A stretch of DNA of 64,000 nucleotides, taken from assembly GCA_052143535.1 (NCBI GenBank), contig JBKQSS010000048.1, positions 1 through 64,000 of the forward strand. The letters run 5' to 3'. This document shows, one piece after another, positions 34,793 to 43,459 of this stretch. Source of the stretch: JADGRA01 sp052143535 (lineage in GTDB: Bacteria; Myxococcota; Myxococcia; Myxococcales; Myxococcaceae). Both the position numbers and the translations under genes were made by a program. Position 1 is the stretch's first letter, and every line of letters begins with the position of its first letter. A model generated the notes under the pieces. That model was not told the DNA's origin, made no database searches, and saw nothing but the letters and a program-made list of their open reading frames with translations.

Positions 34793-36135
34793 AGCGCTCG
34801 GTGCTTTTGGTGGACGACGACCGAGCGTTCTCCTCCTTAGCGCAGGCAGCGCTGGCCCGTGAGGGCTGGCCTGTCCGTCTTGCCCGCAGCCTCCACGAGG
34901 CGCGGCGCGCGCTGGAGGCCGAGGCGCCGGATGTGGTGGTGCTCGACCGGCGGTTACCGGACGGGGACGGGCTGGACTTCCTCGCTGCCCTGCGCTCCCA
35001 GCTCCCCGACGTCCCGGTGCTGATGGTGACCGCGCACGGCGACATCCAGAGCGCCGTGGAAGCCATTCGGGCCGGAGCCGCGGACTACATGGCCAAGCCG
35101 GTAGAGCTGGCGGACTTGGTGCTGCGGGTGCGACGGGCCTTCGGCGAACAGAGCCTTCGCGAGCGGCTGTCCAGGGTGGAGGCCGAGCTGTCCGGGCGCC
35201 GGAAGCTCTTCGCTCCGCGCGCGCCAGCCATGTGCCAGCTGCTGTCGGCACTCGAGCGCATCGCCGCCGCCCCGCGCAGCCCAGTGCTGTTGCTCGGCCC
35301 CACCGGCTCCGGGAAGGAGTTGTTGGCACGCCACCTTCACGCCCTGTCCCATGCCAGCCAGGCGCCCTTCGTCCACGTCAACTGTGCGGCGTTGCCGGAG
35401 AGCGTCGTGGAGAGCGAGCTCTTCGGCCACGAGAAGGGGGCCTTCACCGATGCGCGCGCCGCCCGCCGCGGGCTGGTGGAGGCGGCCAACGGCGGCACTC
35501 TATTTCTCGACGAGGTGGGGGAGCTGCCACTGGCGCTTCAAGCGAAGCTGCTCACCTTCCTGGACTCGGGCAACTACCGCCGGGTGGGTAGCAGCACCGA
35601 GGAGGCGAGCCTGGCGCGCGTGGTGGCTGCCACCAACCGCGACTTGCAGGTGGAAATCCGCGCGGGGCGGTTTCGCGAGGACGTCTGGTTCCGGCTCAGC
35701 GTCTTCGCCCTCCACGTACCGCCCCTCCGCGAACGAGGGGAGGACATCCTCCCCCTGGCCGAAGCCCTTCTGGCCGAGCTCTCAGCCGAATTGGGGCGCA
35801 AGGGCGCGGTGCTCGGGGCGTTGGCGCGGGAGCGAATCGCGCGCTACCCATTCCCGGGCAACGTGCGCGAGCTGCGCAATGTGCTCGAGCGGGCGTTGGT
35901 ACTCGAAACTGGCCCGGAGCTCGAGCTCCCCGTCCTCGAAGGACGCCCCGAGCGGGCGCCGGGGCTGCCGGCCGGCGGCGAGCCCTTCCTTGTCCCGGGC
36001 GGCCCCATCGCCATGGACGACCTCGAACGGCGCTACGCCCGCCACGTCCTGGAGCAACTCGGCGGGCGTCGGGTGGAGGCGGCCAAGGCTCTCGGCCTCT
36101 CCTACCCCACCTTCCTGAAGCGCATTGAAGACTGA
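34789..36135 (+). CDS. NtrC-family sigma-54-dependent response regulator
   Basis: A 448-residue enhancer-binding protein with three domains: receiver (about 1-115, phospho-acceptor Asp53, Lys of AKP about 103), AAA+ (about 140-375, Walker A GPTGSGKE, Walker B TLFLDEVGEL) and a C-terminal Fis-type helix-turn-helix (about 420-447). The sigma-54 contact loop reads GAFTDA rather than the commonest GAFTGA. It is coupled to the upstream histidine kinase and presumably phosphorylated by it. Targets should carry sigma-54 promoters; a candidate promoter lies at 42394-42409, but no link is shown. Confidence 0.94.
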   Translation: MKRSVLLVDDDRAFSSLAQAALAREGWPVRLARSLHEARRALEAEAPDVVVLDRRLPDGDGLDFLAALRSQLPDVPVLMVTAHGDIQSAVEAIRAGAADYMAKPVELADLVLRVRRAFGEQSLRERLSRVEAELSGRRKLFAPRAPAMCQLLSALERIAAAPRSPVLLLGPTGSGKELLARHLHALSHASQAPFVHVNCAALPESVVESELFGHEKGAFTDARAARRGLVEAANGGTLFLDEVGELPLALQAKLLTFLDSGNYRRVGSSTEEASLARVVAATNRDLQVEIRAGRFREDVWFRLSVFALHVPPLRERGEDILPLAEALLAELSAELGRKGAVLGALARERIARYPFPGNVRELRNVLERALVLETGPELELPVLEGRPERAPGLPAGGEPFLVPGGPIAMDDLERRYARHVLEQLGGRRVEAAKALGLSYPTFLKRIED

Positions 36136-36331
36136 AGCCGCTAAGGCGCTCTTCCATTCTCCACAGTAACCCCCAGCGTTTTCCCCAAGGTTGTCACAGG
36201 CCAGGAGACGTTTCCGCCAGCAGTGGCCCACAAGTTGCCCACAGGGCCGACGCTCGTGGGCTGCCGGCCAGGGCCCGTCAGAGGCGGGGCGACGCGACGC
36301 GGTCACCGCGGCGTCGGCCTTCCACAACCCG

Positions 36332-36664
36332 CTACTGCGCTCGAGCCTTGCGGCTCGCCAGCTCAGCATCAACGAAGGCAGTGACACGGTCGATTTCGTC
36401 CTGCGGGATGACCGGTCCACGGAAACGGTTGAGGATGTTTTTCACTTGCTGGTCGGACATTCGTTTCGTCCACTCGACCTGGTTGATGTCGTAGACCTTC
36501 AGGGCACCAGGCAACGCCTTGGGGGAGGTGCTCGAGTGGCAGGAGCCACAGCGATTGGTCACAAACTGACGTGCGTCGTCGCGCAGCTGGACGAGCGTCG
36601 GCGAGGATGACGCCGGAGCGCTCGCCAGCAGAAACCAAGCGACGACTGCGCTTGACCCGTGCAT
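36332..36664 (-). CDS. small exported c-type cytochrome
   Basis: A 110-residue protein with a signal peptide (about 1-21) and a single CxxCH haem site (Cys39, Cys42, His43). The C-terminal half contains VEWTKRMSDQQVKNILNRF, and the axial ligand may be Met64 or Met68. The fold is that of a small class I cytochrome. It follows, on the same strand, the FixJ-type regulator gene after 168 bases. Whether it is regulated by that system is unknown. Confidence 0.75.
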   Translation of the reverse strand: MHGSSAVVAWFLLASAPASSSPTLVQLRDDARQFVTNRCGSCHSSTSPKALPGALKVYDINQVEWTKRMSDQQVKNILNRFRGPVIPQDEIDRVTAFVDAELASRKARAQ

Positions 36665-36832
36665 CGCCAGGTTCCTCCAAATTGCCAGCCTCTGGCGTCC
36701 CTTACTGTGAGCTGCGCCAAAGCCTCAGTCAAGGCAAGTGCCCGGGCGGCCGTCCGTGCGTTTAGGGCCCGAGCCGAAGCACGGGCCTGCGCCCCGTCCC
36801 CCTTTTCGGACGAGAGCGCTGAGGTGCGCCGG

Positions 36833-37471
36833 CTACTGGCGGGGGAGCACCGGGCCCGTGCCTTGGCTTGCAAGGTCCACCAGGCGCACGAGCGCGGCCA
36901 CTGAGTCCACCTGCAGCTTGAACATCACTTGCTGTCGGTGCGCCTTCACCGTCGGCTCACTCAAACCGAGCCGCGCGGCGACTTGCTTGTTGAGTAGCCC
37001 TTGCGCCACCAGGTGGCACACCTGCGTCTCCCGTGGGGTGAGACGGGCCAGTCGCGCCCTGGCATCGGCTTGCCGCCGGCGCTCCTCGCGCTTGCGCGTG
37101 TCCTCAAGCAATCCCCGCTCGACCGCGTCAATCAACTGATGCTCGTCCACCGGCTTGGTGAGGAAGTCGACCGCGCCTGCCCGCATCGCCTTCACCGAGT
37201 CAGAGATTTCTCCAGCTCCGGTAATGAAAACGACTGGGACTTTGCGCGGCGAGCGCTCCAGTGCGTCTTGAAGCTCGAGGCCGTCCACGTCGGGCATCTT
37301 CAAGTCCACCAGGGCACAGGCCGGCCCCTCGGCAGTCGCACCGGCCAGGAAGTCCCGGGCGGACGCGAAAGACTCGGCCTCGAACCCCACCGAGCGCAGA
37401 AAGCGCACCAGCGAGGCGCAGAAGGCCGGGTCGTCGTCGATGATGAAAACTTTGGCTCCATCTGGAATCAC
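36833..37471 (-). CDS. FixJ-type response regulator (REC + LuxR HTH)
   Basis: A 212-residue transcription regulator: receiver domain (about 7-120, acidic pocket DDD, phospho-acceptor Asp56 in ALVDLKMP, FLTKPV with the conserved Lys) and LuxR-type helix-turn-helix (about 145-200, LTPRETQVCHLVAQG and SEPTVKAHRQQV). GTG 37471 overlaps the stop of the adjacent histidine kinase gene (GTGA), so the start is well fixed and the two are partners. Confidence 0.93.
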   Translation of the reverse strand: MIPDGAKVFIIDDDPAFCASLVRFLRSVGFEAESFASARDFLAGATAEGPACALVDLKMPDVDGLELQDALERSPRKVPVVFITGAGEISDSVKAMRAGAVDFLTKPVDEHQLIDAVERGLLEDTRKREERRRQADARARLARLTPRETQVCHLVAQGLLNKQVAARLGLSEPTVKAHRQQVMFKLQVDSVAALVRLVDLASQGTGPVLPRQ

Positions 37472-39339
37472 GCCGCTGCCTCCCGACGCGCCGGGCTCGC
37501 CGGCAGAGTGAGACGAAAGACGGCACCTCCCTGGGGCCCATTCTCGGCAACTATGTGTCCGGAGTGTGCCTCGGCGATGGACCGACAAATGGCGAGCCCC
37601 ATGCCCAGCCCCTTCGTCTTGGTGGTGAAGAAGGGCTCGAAGACGCCTTCCAGGGCGCTGTCCGGAAGGCCCGAGCCCGAGTCACTCACCACGAATTCCA
37701 CACTGCCGTCGCGCGGCGCTGCCCGGACGGTGATGGCGCGCCTCCCCAGCGGCTGCTCGGCGACCGCGTCGAGGGCATTGAGGAGAAGGTTGAGCAGCAC
37801 CTGGAGCAACAGCACCGGGTCTCCGTGCACTGGCGGCAGGTGGGGGGGAAGCACCACCTCGAGACTCGCCCGCCGGCGCAACGCTTCACTTGCTACCAAC
37901 TGCACCGCGTCCTGGACGACGCTGGAGACGTCGACGGCGGAGGGCCGGAACTCGTCACGGCGTAGGACGCTGCGCAACCGGGAGATGACGAGGCTCGCTC
38001 GCTCGGCTGCGTTCTCGATGTCCACCAGGCTCGCACGCACTTCCTTGAGGTCCGGCGCCTCAGGCATCAGGAACCGTCGCGCGGCCCGGGCGTTGTTGAC
38101 GATGGTCCCCAAAGGCCCGTTCAGCTCATGCGCCAGTGAGCCGGAGAGTTCTGCCACCGTGCCCACCCGGTTGAGGTGGGCGATGCGCTCCTGGTTGGTG
38201 CGTGCCTCTGCTTCGGCCGCCCGGCGCCGGCGGCGCTCCAGCAAGAGGACAGCGATGAGCGCGGACTCGAGCAGCAAGACGCCGAGCACGCCTGCAATCC
38301 ACCCCGCGTATTGGCGCCACAGCGAAGCATTCCCAAAGAGCACCTCGGTAAAGGGGGGAAGCCGGCTCTCGGGAATTCTCCACCGTTCGAGCTGTCGAGC
38401 GTCGACGACCGGTCGGACGGCAGTCACTGTGGGCGGGGGCAAGGGTTTTCCGGCGAGGGCCTCCGCTGCCAACTGTCCCGTCTCCCTGCCCATCTCGACG
38501 TAGTCGGTCACCCAGCCCCCCACCACGCCCAGGCCCACCAGCTGGGCGTGGGTGGTGAAAATGGGGGCACTCGACCACTGCGAAAGCATCCGGATGGCTT
38601 CCGTCCCGCGGATGCTTCGTCCGGTACCGTCTCGAAACAGGGACACGCCAAAGACGATGGTGTGCTCCGGAAGGGCGGCGAGACGCTGCCCCATTTCCGT
38701 CAGCGGTAGGCCTGTCAAATCCACCTGTTCCAGGTGCCCAGTGACGCGGGCGAGGTCGGGCCGTGCGCTTGCCTCGAAGACTCGGTCGATGGTCGCCGCC
38801 CCGCCGATGAAGGCCACCGTGCGCGTTCCAGGAAGCAGCTGCAACGCCAGGGCCAGCGTCTGGTCGACCGCGGGGCGCCGGGAGACTCCGGTCACGCCGG
38901 CCGGAAGCTGCAGGCCCGCCACCACCCCCTCGTCGACGCCGCTGAAGAGCAAGGGGACGTCCGGCCAGAAGTCCCGGCGCGCGTCGAGGGCGAAGAGAAG
39001 GGGCCCGGTCCCCACGGCGATGACCACCGCTGGCCGGTAAACGCCGTAGCGCGCCTGGAACCAGGCGCGCTGTTGGGGTGCCAGCGCCGGGTCTCCAAGT
39101 GCTTCGAGGTCGAGGACCTCATTGTGCACAGTGACGTCCCCCGGGGCGGCCGCGGCCAGCGTCTCTCGCAGCGCCTTGTCGAAGGACACCACCACCGGGG
39201 CGAACGGGTCGAAGCCGTAGAGCACGAGAATACTCCGCGCATCCTTGGGCGCCCCGGCGTATGCGCCCGGTGCTAACAGCAACGCCGCACCGAAAAGCAC
39301 GGCGCCGAACCGCTCGGACAGCTTCGTCGACGTGTGCAC
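37468..39339 (-). CDS. sensor histidine kinase with ABC-type substrate-binding sensor
   Basis: About 623 residues. A signal/anchor segment (about 12-28) is followed by a roughly 280-residue extracytoplasmic domain resembling ABC substrate-binding proteins (SILVLYGFDPFAPVVVSFDKAL, then PAVVIAVGTGPL and VPLLFSGVDEGV). One transmembrane helix follows, with a basic RRRRR cluster, then the kinase core with phospho-acceptor His404 in LSGSLAHELNGPLG, N box LLNLLLNALDAV and G boxes GLGMGLAICRS. It is the partner of the FixJ regulator. The start is uncertain: GTG 39339 fits the signal peptide, with a TTG one codon earlier and a GTG at 39513 as alternatives. Confidence 0.87.
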   Translation of the reverse strand: MHTSTKLSERFGAVLFGAALLLAPGAYAGAPKDARSILVLYGFDPFAPVVVSFDKALRETLAAAAPGDVTVHNEVLDLEALGDPALAPQQRAWFQARYGVYRPAVVIAVGTGPLLFALDARRDFWPDVPLLFSGVDEGVVAGLQLPAGVTGVSRRPAVDQTLALALQLLPGTRTVAFIGGAATIDRVFEASARPDLARVTGHLEQVDLTGLPLTEMGQRLAALPEHTIVFGVSLFRDGTGRSIRGTEAIRMLSQWSSAPIFTTHAQLVGLGVVGGWVTDYVEMGRETGQLAAEALAGKPLPPPTVTAVRPVVDARQLERWRIPESRLPPFTEVLFGNASLWRQYAGWIAGVLGVLLLESALIAVLLLERRRRRAAEAEARTNQERIAHLNRVGTVAELSGSLAHELNGPLGTIVNNARAARRFLMPEAPDLKEVRASLVDIENAAERASLVISRLRSVLRRDEFRPSAVDVSSVVQDAVQLVASEALRRRASLEVVLPPHLPPVHGDPVLLLQVLLNLLLNALDAVAEQPLGRRAITVRAAPRDGSVEFVVSDSGSGLPDSALEGVFEPFFTTKTKGLGMGLAICRSIAEAHSGHIVAENGPQGGAVFRLTLPASPARREAAA

Positions 39340-39580
39340 CAAGACGGGAAGGACCTTGCCGACTCCTCTCGCGCGCGTCAACGGAAGGGGGGCAAGCGGG
39401 GAGGCTCGGGCGGCACGAGCGCCGGCCGAGAAATGGGCAGGCCCCTTTGGCGTACTTGAAACGGGTGGCCAGCGGTCCACTTTCGGGTCGTCCTCGAGGC
39501 GGGCTACAAGCACCCGGGACGTCGGTCAGACGCCAGCGCCCCGGCGTCGGGCACCTCTGCCCAAAGCCAAGACGGTTGGT

Positions 39581-41002
39581 ATGAGCTTCGTCCAGCGCAC
39601 AACACTCGGAGTGATGCGTGCCCGGTTGGCCGAAGGCTGGCGGCGCTTTGAGCATGGCTTCCTCCAGTTCCTCCTCGCCTTCCAGGCGCTCCACCGGGAC
39701 GCGCTTGCGTGGAAGCGCTACCTCCGTGCCTGCACCATCCAGGCGGTGGTGACGCTGGCCCTTGCAACCGCTTCTCTCTCGTTGGCCCGGCAATCCTCGG
39801 AAGGACTGCGCGAGGAGCGAGTGCGAAAGGCACTGCAAAGCGTCGCCTCGGTGGAGTCCCACGACGCTCAGCCGGCCGCTCAGTCGGACACGGCCAGCGA
39901 GACCCGGGCGCCGCGCCGGCGTGCGCACACCAAGCCCAAGCCGCCCGCTGCGGCGGTGGCGAAGGGGCCAACCTCCGCAGAAGACGCCGCGGAAAGTGCG
40001 GCGGACGCGGCCGAAGCGCGGAATGAATTTCAAGACAAGCTCCACGAGCTCCAGAAAGCGCTGGTCGACCTCTCCTCGAAGGCTGGCCCGACGGCCGTCC
40101 GTCGCGACCGCCCCTTCCAGAAGGCTCGGGAGGAGCTCGACCAGCAGCTCAGCGAGCTCGAGGACGACGCCGTGGACTTGCCCTTGTCAGCCGAGGACAA
40201 GGCCACGCTCATCCAGCTTGGCGCGCAGCTCGACGTGCTCGAGCAAAAAACCAAACCGGGCTGGTGGGATTCAGCCTGGGCGCTGGTGCTGTCCTTGTAT
40301 GGGGCGCTGAGCGTCGCTCAGTCAATCGTCATTGCCCTCTCGCGCGACTACCACGTGGCCATTGCACGCGATGCAAGCCTCCTGCTGGGCGTGGCCCCGG
40401 AGGACCCGCCCACGGCGCCGCGGGTGCGCCTCAACGTGGCCTGGATTCGCCGCAAATTCCGACAGCGCACGCGGAGCGTGCTCGCCTTCATCCCCGGGGT
40501 GGCCCTCATCAGCCTCGCCGCCCTGGCCTTCCCCCAGCGGGCCCTCGTCACCAGTCTCCTCACCGCGATGTGGGCGGTTTACTGGTGGGTGGTGTGGACG
40601 GCAAGCAAGAGCGCCCGAGCCTGGGAACGCAACGGCGTCGCCCCTCCTCCTTTCTTCCTCAGGTGGTGGCATGGCCACCTCGCCCCCCTGCCCTTCGTTG
40701 GAGGAGTCCTCAGGCTGTGGGAAGCGCTGTGGGCTCGACTCACCCGTGCCGCCTATTCTCCGGCCGAAGCAGTGGAGGCCCAGCCGGTCGAGTTTTCGGG
40801 CCTGGCGGCGGCTCGGGCCCTCCAGCTCGTCCCCCTGTTGAAGCTTTACGTCCGGCCACTGGTCCCCGTCGCCGCGGCGCGGCTTTTGGCCGAGCGCTCG
40901 ACTCTCCGTCTGGCGTCGCCAAAACAACAGGCCTACCTCGCCGCAGAGCGCGCAGCGGTGCCGGCAAGCCCCGGGGCGCTGGCAGCACGTGACCAGATGT
41001 GA
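39581..41002 (+). CDS. membrane protein with Glu/Lys-rich coiled region, unknown function
   Basis: A 473-residue protein without a recognised family. One hydrophobic segment lies at about 48-66. A long polar region follows (about 70-220), with an Ala/Pro/Lys-rich linker and a probable coiled coil (ARNEFQDKLHELQKALVDL to about 220). At least three hydrophobic segments are then seen (about 226-250, 300-320 and 322-345). A Trp/Arg-rich segment and a C-terminal Ala-rich helix end the protein. The layout suggests two cytoplasmic or periplasmic domains joined through the membrane. ATG 39581; divergent from the histidine kinase gene. No function is proposed. Confidence 0.65.
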   Translation: MSFVQRTTLGVMRARLAEGWRRFEHGFLQFLLAFQALHRDALAWKRYLRACTIQAVVTLALATASLSLARQSSEGLREERVRKALQSVASVESHDAQPAAQSDTASETRAPRRRAHTKPKPPAAAVAKGPTSAEDAAESAADAAEARNEFQDKLHELQKALVDLSSKAGPTAVRRDRPFQKAREELDQQLSELEDDAVDLPLSAEDKATLIQLGAQLDVLEQKTKPGWWDSAWALVLSLYGALSVAQSIVIALSRDYHVAIARDASLLLGVAPEDPPTAPRVRLNVAWIRRKFRQRTRSVLAFIPGVALISLAALAFPQRALVTSLLTAMWAVYWWVVWTASKSARAWERNGVAPPPFFLRWWHGHLAPLPFVGGVLRLWEALWARLTRAAYSPAEAVEAQPVEFSGLAAARALQLVPLLKLYVRPLVPVAAARLLAERSTLRLASPKQQAYLAAERAAVPASPGALAARDQM

Positions 41003-41059
41003 AAGCCCCTCGGCCAGGCCAGCGGAGACACACACCGTTGCTGGGGGGGCGGCGAAGCG

Positions 41060-42289
41060 TCAGGCGGAGGCAAGCACGCGCGTCGGCACTCGCACCTCAA
41101 AGGTGGTGCCGTGGCCGACGCGGCTCTGGACGTTGATGCGGCCGCCCAGCTTCTGGACCACCGCCACGCAGACGCTGAGGCCAATGCCCGTCCCCACGCC
41201 AACTGGCTTGGTGGTGAAGAAGGGCTCGAAAATGCGGGTCTGCTGCTCCTCGGGAATGCCGACGCCGGTGTCCGAGACGCTGAGGACGGACTCGCGCCCG
41301 TCGGTGCCGGTCAGGACGCGAATCTCGTGCTGACGGGGGTCTCGGTCGTCGAGAGCCTGTAGGGCGTTGACCAGGAGGTTCATCACCACCTGGTGCAGCT
41401 TTCCTTTCGGCGCGCAGTCGATGGGTGCCGGCCGCAAGTCCTTCACCACCCGGGCTCGGCTCTGTAGCTCGCGCTCGGTGAGCAGGAGTGTACTGGCCGC
41501 GATGTCCGCCAAGTCGACCGGCTCGAGCACCTGGTTCTCGTCGGCGCGACTGAACGTCTTGAGTTCCTGGACGATGGTGCGCACACGCTGACCGCCCTCG
41601 GCGGTCTCGTTTATCAGCGCGTCGATGTCGTCCAGCGTCTCGCGGAAGCCAATCTGCGCCTCCAAGGCCTGGCCTCGGTCCGGTGCCTCCCGGTAGGCGG
41701 TGATGACGCGCTTCACGTCGTCCACGTAATTTCGAAGCGAGGTGAGGTTGGAGAGGATGAAGGCAAGCGGGTTGTTGATTTCGTGAGCGACGCCCGCGGC
41801 GATTTGCCCAATCGCTGCCAGCTTTTCGCTCTGCGCCAGCTGCGCCACCAGTCGGCGGTCGCGCTCAGCGTCCGCTAAACGGATGAGGTTCCGGACCCGG
41901 GCCACCAGGGCGCGGCGCTGAATGGGCTTGTGCAGGTACTCGTCAGCGCCCGCCTCCAGGCCTTTGAGCTCGCTGTCCGCATCGTTGAATTCGGCGGTGA
42001 GGAAGATGACCGGCATCCGGGTGTGGGCCTTGTTCTCGCGAAGCCGGCGGCACACCTCGAAACCGTCCATGTGTGGCATCCGGATGTCGAGCAGGACCAA
42101 GTCCACGCCCCCTTGCTCCACCCGGTCCAGGGCCTCGGGCCCACTGTTGGCGCCGACGACACGAAAGCCCTCTGCCTTCAGGTAAGCCTGCACCAGCCGC
42201 ACGTTGGCAGGCTCGTCGTCGACCACCAGAACCTGGGGAGGTTCCAAGCGTCGCAACTCTGGCCCTTCGTCGTACCGGCCCTTCACCAT
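41060..42289 (-). CDS. REC-histidine kinase hybrid (soluble)
   Basis: About 409 residues: an N-terminal receiver domain (about 18-135, phospho-acceptor Asp68 in LVLLDIRMP, Lys in LHKP) directly followed by a kinase core with phospho-acceptor His169 in GVAHEINNPLAF, an N box (MNLLVNALQAL) and a G2 box (GTGIGLSVCVAV). No membrane segment, so it is cytoplasmic and probably controlled by phosphorylation of its own receiver. The start is uncertain: ATG 42289 has GAGGAG ten bases ahead, while in-frame starts at 42379 and 42403 would add 30-38 unconserved residues. The sigma-54-like promoter at 42394-42409 would begin transcription close to 42383, which favours the shorter form. Confidence 0.9.
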   Translation of the reverse strand: MVKGRYDEGPELRRLEPPQVLVVDDEPANVRLVQAYLKAEGFRVVGANSGPEALDRVEQGGVDLVLLDIRMPHMDGFEVCRRLRENKAHTRMPVIFLTAEFNDADSELKGLEAGADEYLHKPIQRRALVARVRNLIRLADAERDRRLVAQLAQSEKLAAIGQIAAGVAHEINNPLAFILSNLTSLRNYVDDVKRVITAYREAPDRGQALEAQIGFRETLDDIDALINETAEGGQRVRTIVQELKTFSRADENQVLEPVDLADIAASTLLLTERELQSRARVVKDLRPAPIDCAPKGKLHQVVMNLLVNALQALDDRDPRQHEIRVLTGTDGRESVLSVSDTGVGIPEEQQTRIFEPFFTTKPVGVGTGIGLSVCVAVVQKLGGRINVQSRVGHGTTFEVRVPTRVLASA

Positions 42290-42393
42290 CCGCGGGCTGC
42301 TCCTCACACTTGGCTCAGCAGGCGGAGGATGGCGGACGACGGCCGCCGTCGCAACTTCGGCTTCGTCCGGCTGAGCCATCCTTCCCACACCAG

Positions 42394-42409
42394 AGCACCG
42401 CACGTGCCA
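42394..42409 (-). promoter_or_regulatory. sigma-54-like -24/-12 promoter
   Basis: On the minus strand TGGCAC-N5-GTGCT: the -24 element is a full match and the -12 element differs by one base from TTGCT, with exact spacing. It lies between the stop of the RluA-family gene and the start of the REC-histidine kinase gene, in the correct orientation. Confidence 0.5.
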
Positions 42410-42421
42410 CCGCCCGACGTC

Positions 42422-43459
42422 TCACCCCAAGTGCGCGAGAGGACGAGGTTCCGGTCGCGAGATGGGTGGGTCAATCGCCGACGGGCCGTCCGGGGCGACC
42501 CGGGGCAGAAACAGCGTCAAGTCCTCCGGCAGCGGCGCGGTGAAGACCGTCCTCTCGCCGGAGACCGGATGGGGCAGAGACAAGCGCGCGGCATGAAGCG
42601 CGTGCCGCTTGAGTCGCAGTCGCACCCAGGCCTCCGGCTCGAGGCAATGGCGGCTGAAACGGTCGAAGTAGCCGGGGTCCGGCCCGTACATTTTATCCCC
42701 CACCAGTGGAAAGCCCGCGGACTGCAAGTGCACGCGAATTTGGTGCTGACGGCCGGTCTCCGGAAAACAGCGCAGCAGCGCGAAGGGCTCGCCCTCTCGC
42801 ACAAAGCGGTGGGCGACGTGGAAGCGCGTCCGAGCCGGACGGCCGGCGGCGTCCACGCGGACTGCAATACGGATGGTGGGAGTGCCCTCGAGCAGCGGCG
42901 CATCCACCAGGAAGGCATCCTCGCCGGGCCACCCCTCCACAATGGCCAGGTACTCCTTCTCGACGGTGCCGTCTTGGAAAGCCCGCATCAGCTGACGCGA
43001 CGCCTCTGGCGTCCGTCCACACACCAACAGGCCAGACGTCTCGCGGTCCAGGCGGTGCGCTGGAGCAACCAGGAAGCCAGGGCCGTGCTGCCGCAGCAAG
43101 AGGGCCACCACCGTCCCGTGGTGGTAACGCGCGGTGGGATGGATGGGCAGGCCGGCCGGCTTGTCCAGCACCAGGAGCGCCTCGTCTCGGTACACCTCGC
43201 GAAGGTTTTCCGGCGTCGCCGGCTCCACCAGACTCCGTCGGCGCAGCCGAAAGGTGAGACCAGGCCAGACCCGGGTGCTGGCCTTGAGGGGGACGTCGGA
43301 CAAAAGCGCGGTGCGAAGGATGCGCTGGACCCGCACCCGCGATAGCCGTCGAATTTTCTCGCACAGGTAGCGGTCCAGCCGCCAACCCGCGTAATTGGGT
43401 TCAACGGTAAACGTCACCTCCACGACGCCCTCGGCGACTTCGTCTATTGTCTCGGCCAT
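42422..43459 (-). CDS. RluA-family 23S rRNA/tRNA pseudouridine synthase
   Basis: A 345-residue pseudouridine synthase with an N-terminal S4 RNA-binding domain (about 22-80) and a catalytic domain with the family motif HRLDRETSGLLV, catalytic Asp138. PAGLPIHPT and the RQHQIRVHL motif near residue 235 are typical of the RluA/RluC/RluD group. Substrate position cannot be assigned. ATG 43459 shares bases with the start codon of the divergent PEGA gene (CATG). An internal GTG at 43423, preceded by GAGG at five bases, is an alternative start. Confidence 0.9.
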   Translation of the reverse strand: MAETIDEVAEGVVEVTFTVEPNYAGWRLDRYLCEKIRRLSRVRVQRILRTALLSDVPLKASTRVWPGLTFRLRRRSLVEPATPENLREVYRDEALLVLDKPAGLPIHPTARYHHGTVVALLLRQHGPGFLVAPAHRLDRETSGLLVCGRTPEASRQLMRAFQDGTVEKEYLAIVEGWPGEDAFLVDAPLLEGTPTIRIAVRVDAAGRPARTRFHVAHRFVREGEPFALLRCFPETGRQHQIRVHLQSAGFPLVGDKMYGPDPGYFDRFSRHCLEPEAWVRLRLKRHALHAARLSLPHPVSGERTVFTAPLPEDLTLFLPRVAPDGPSAIDPPISRPEPRPLAHLG

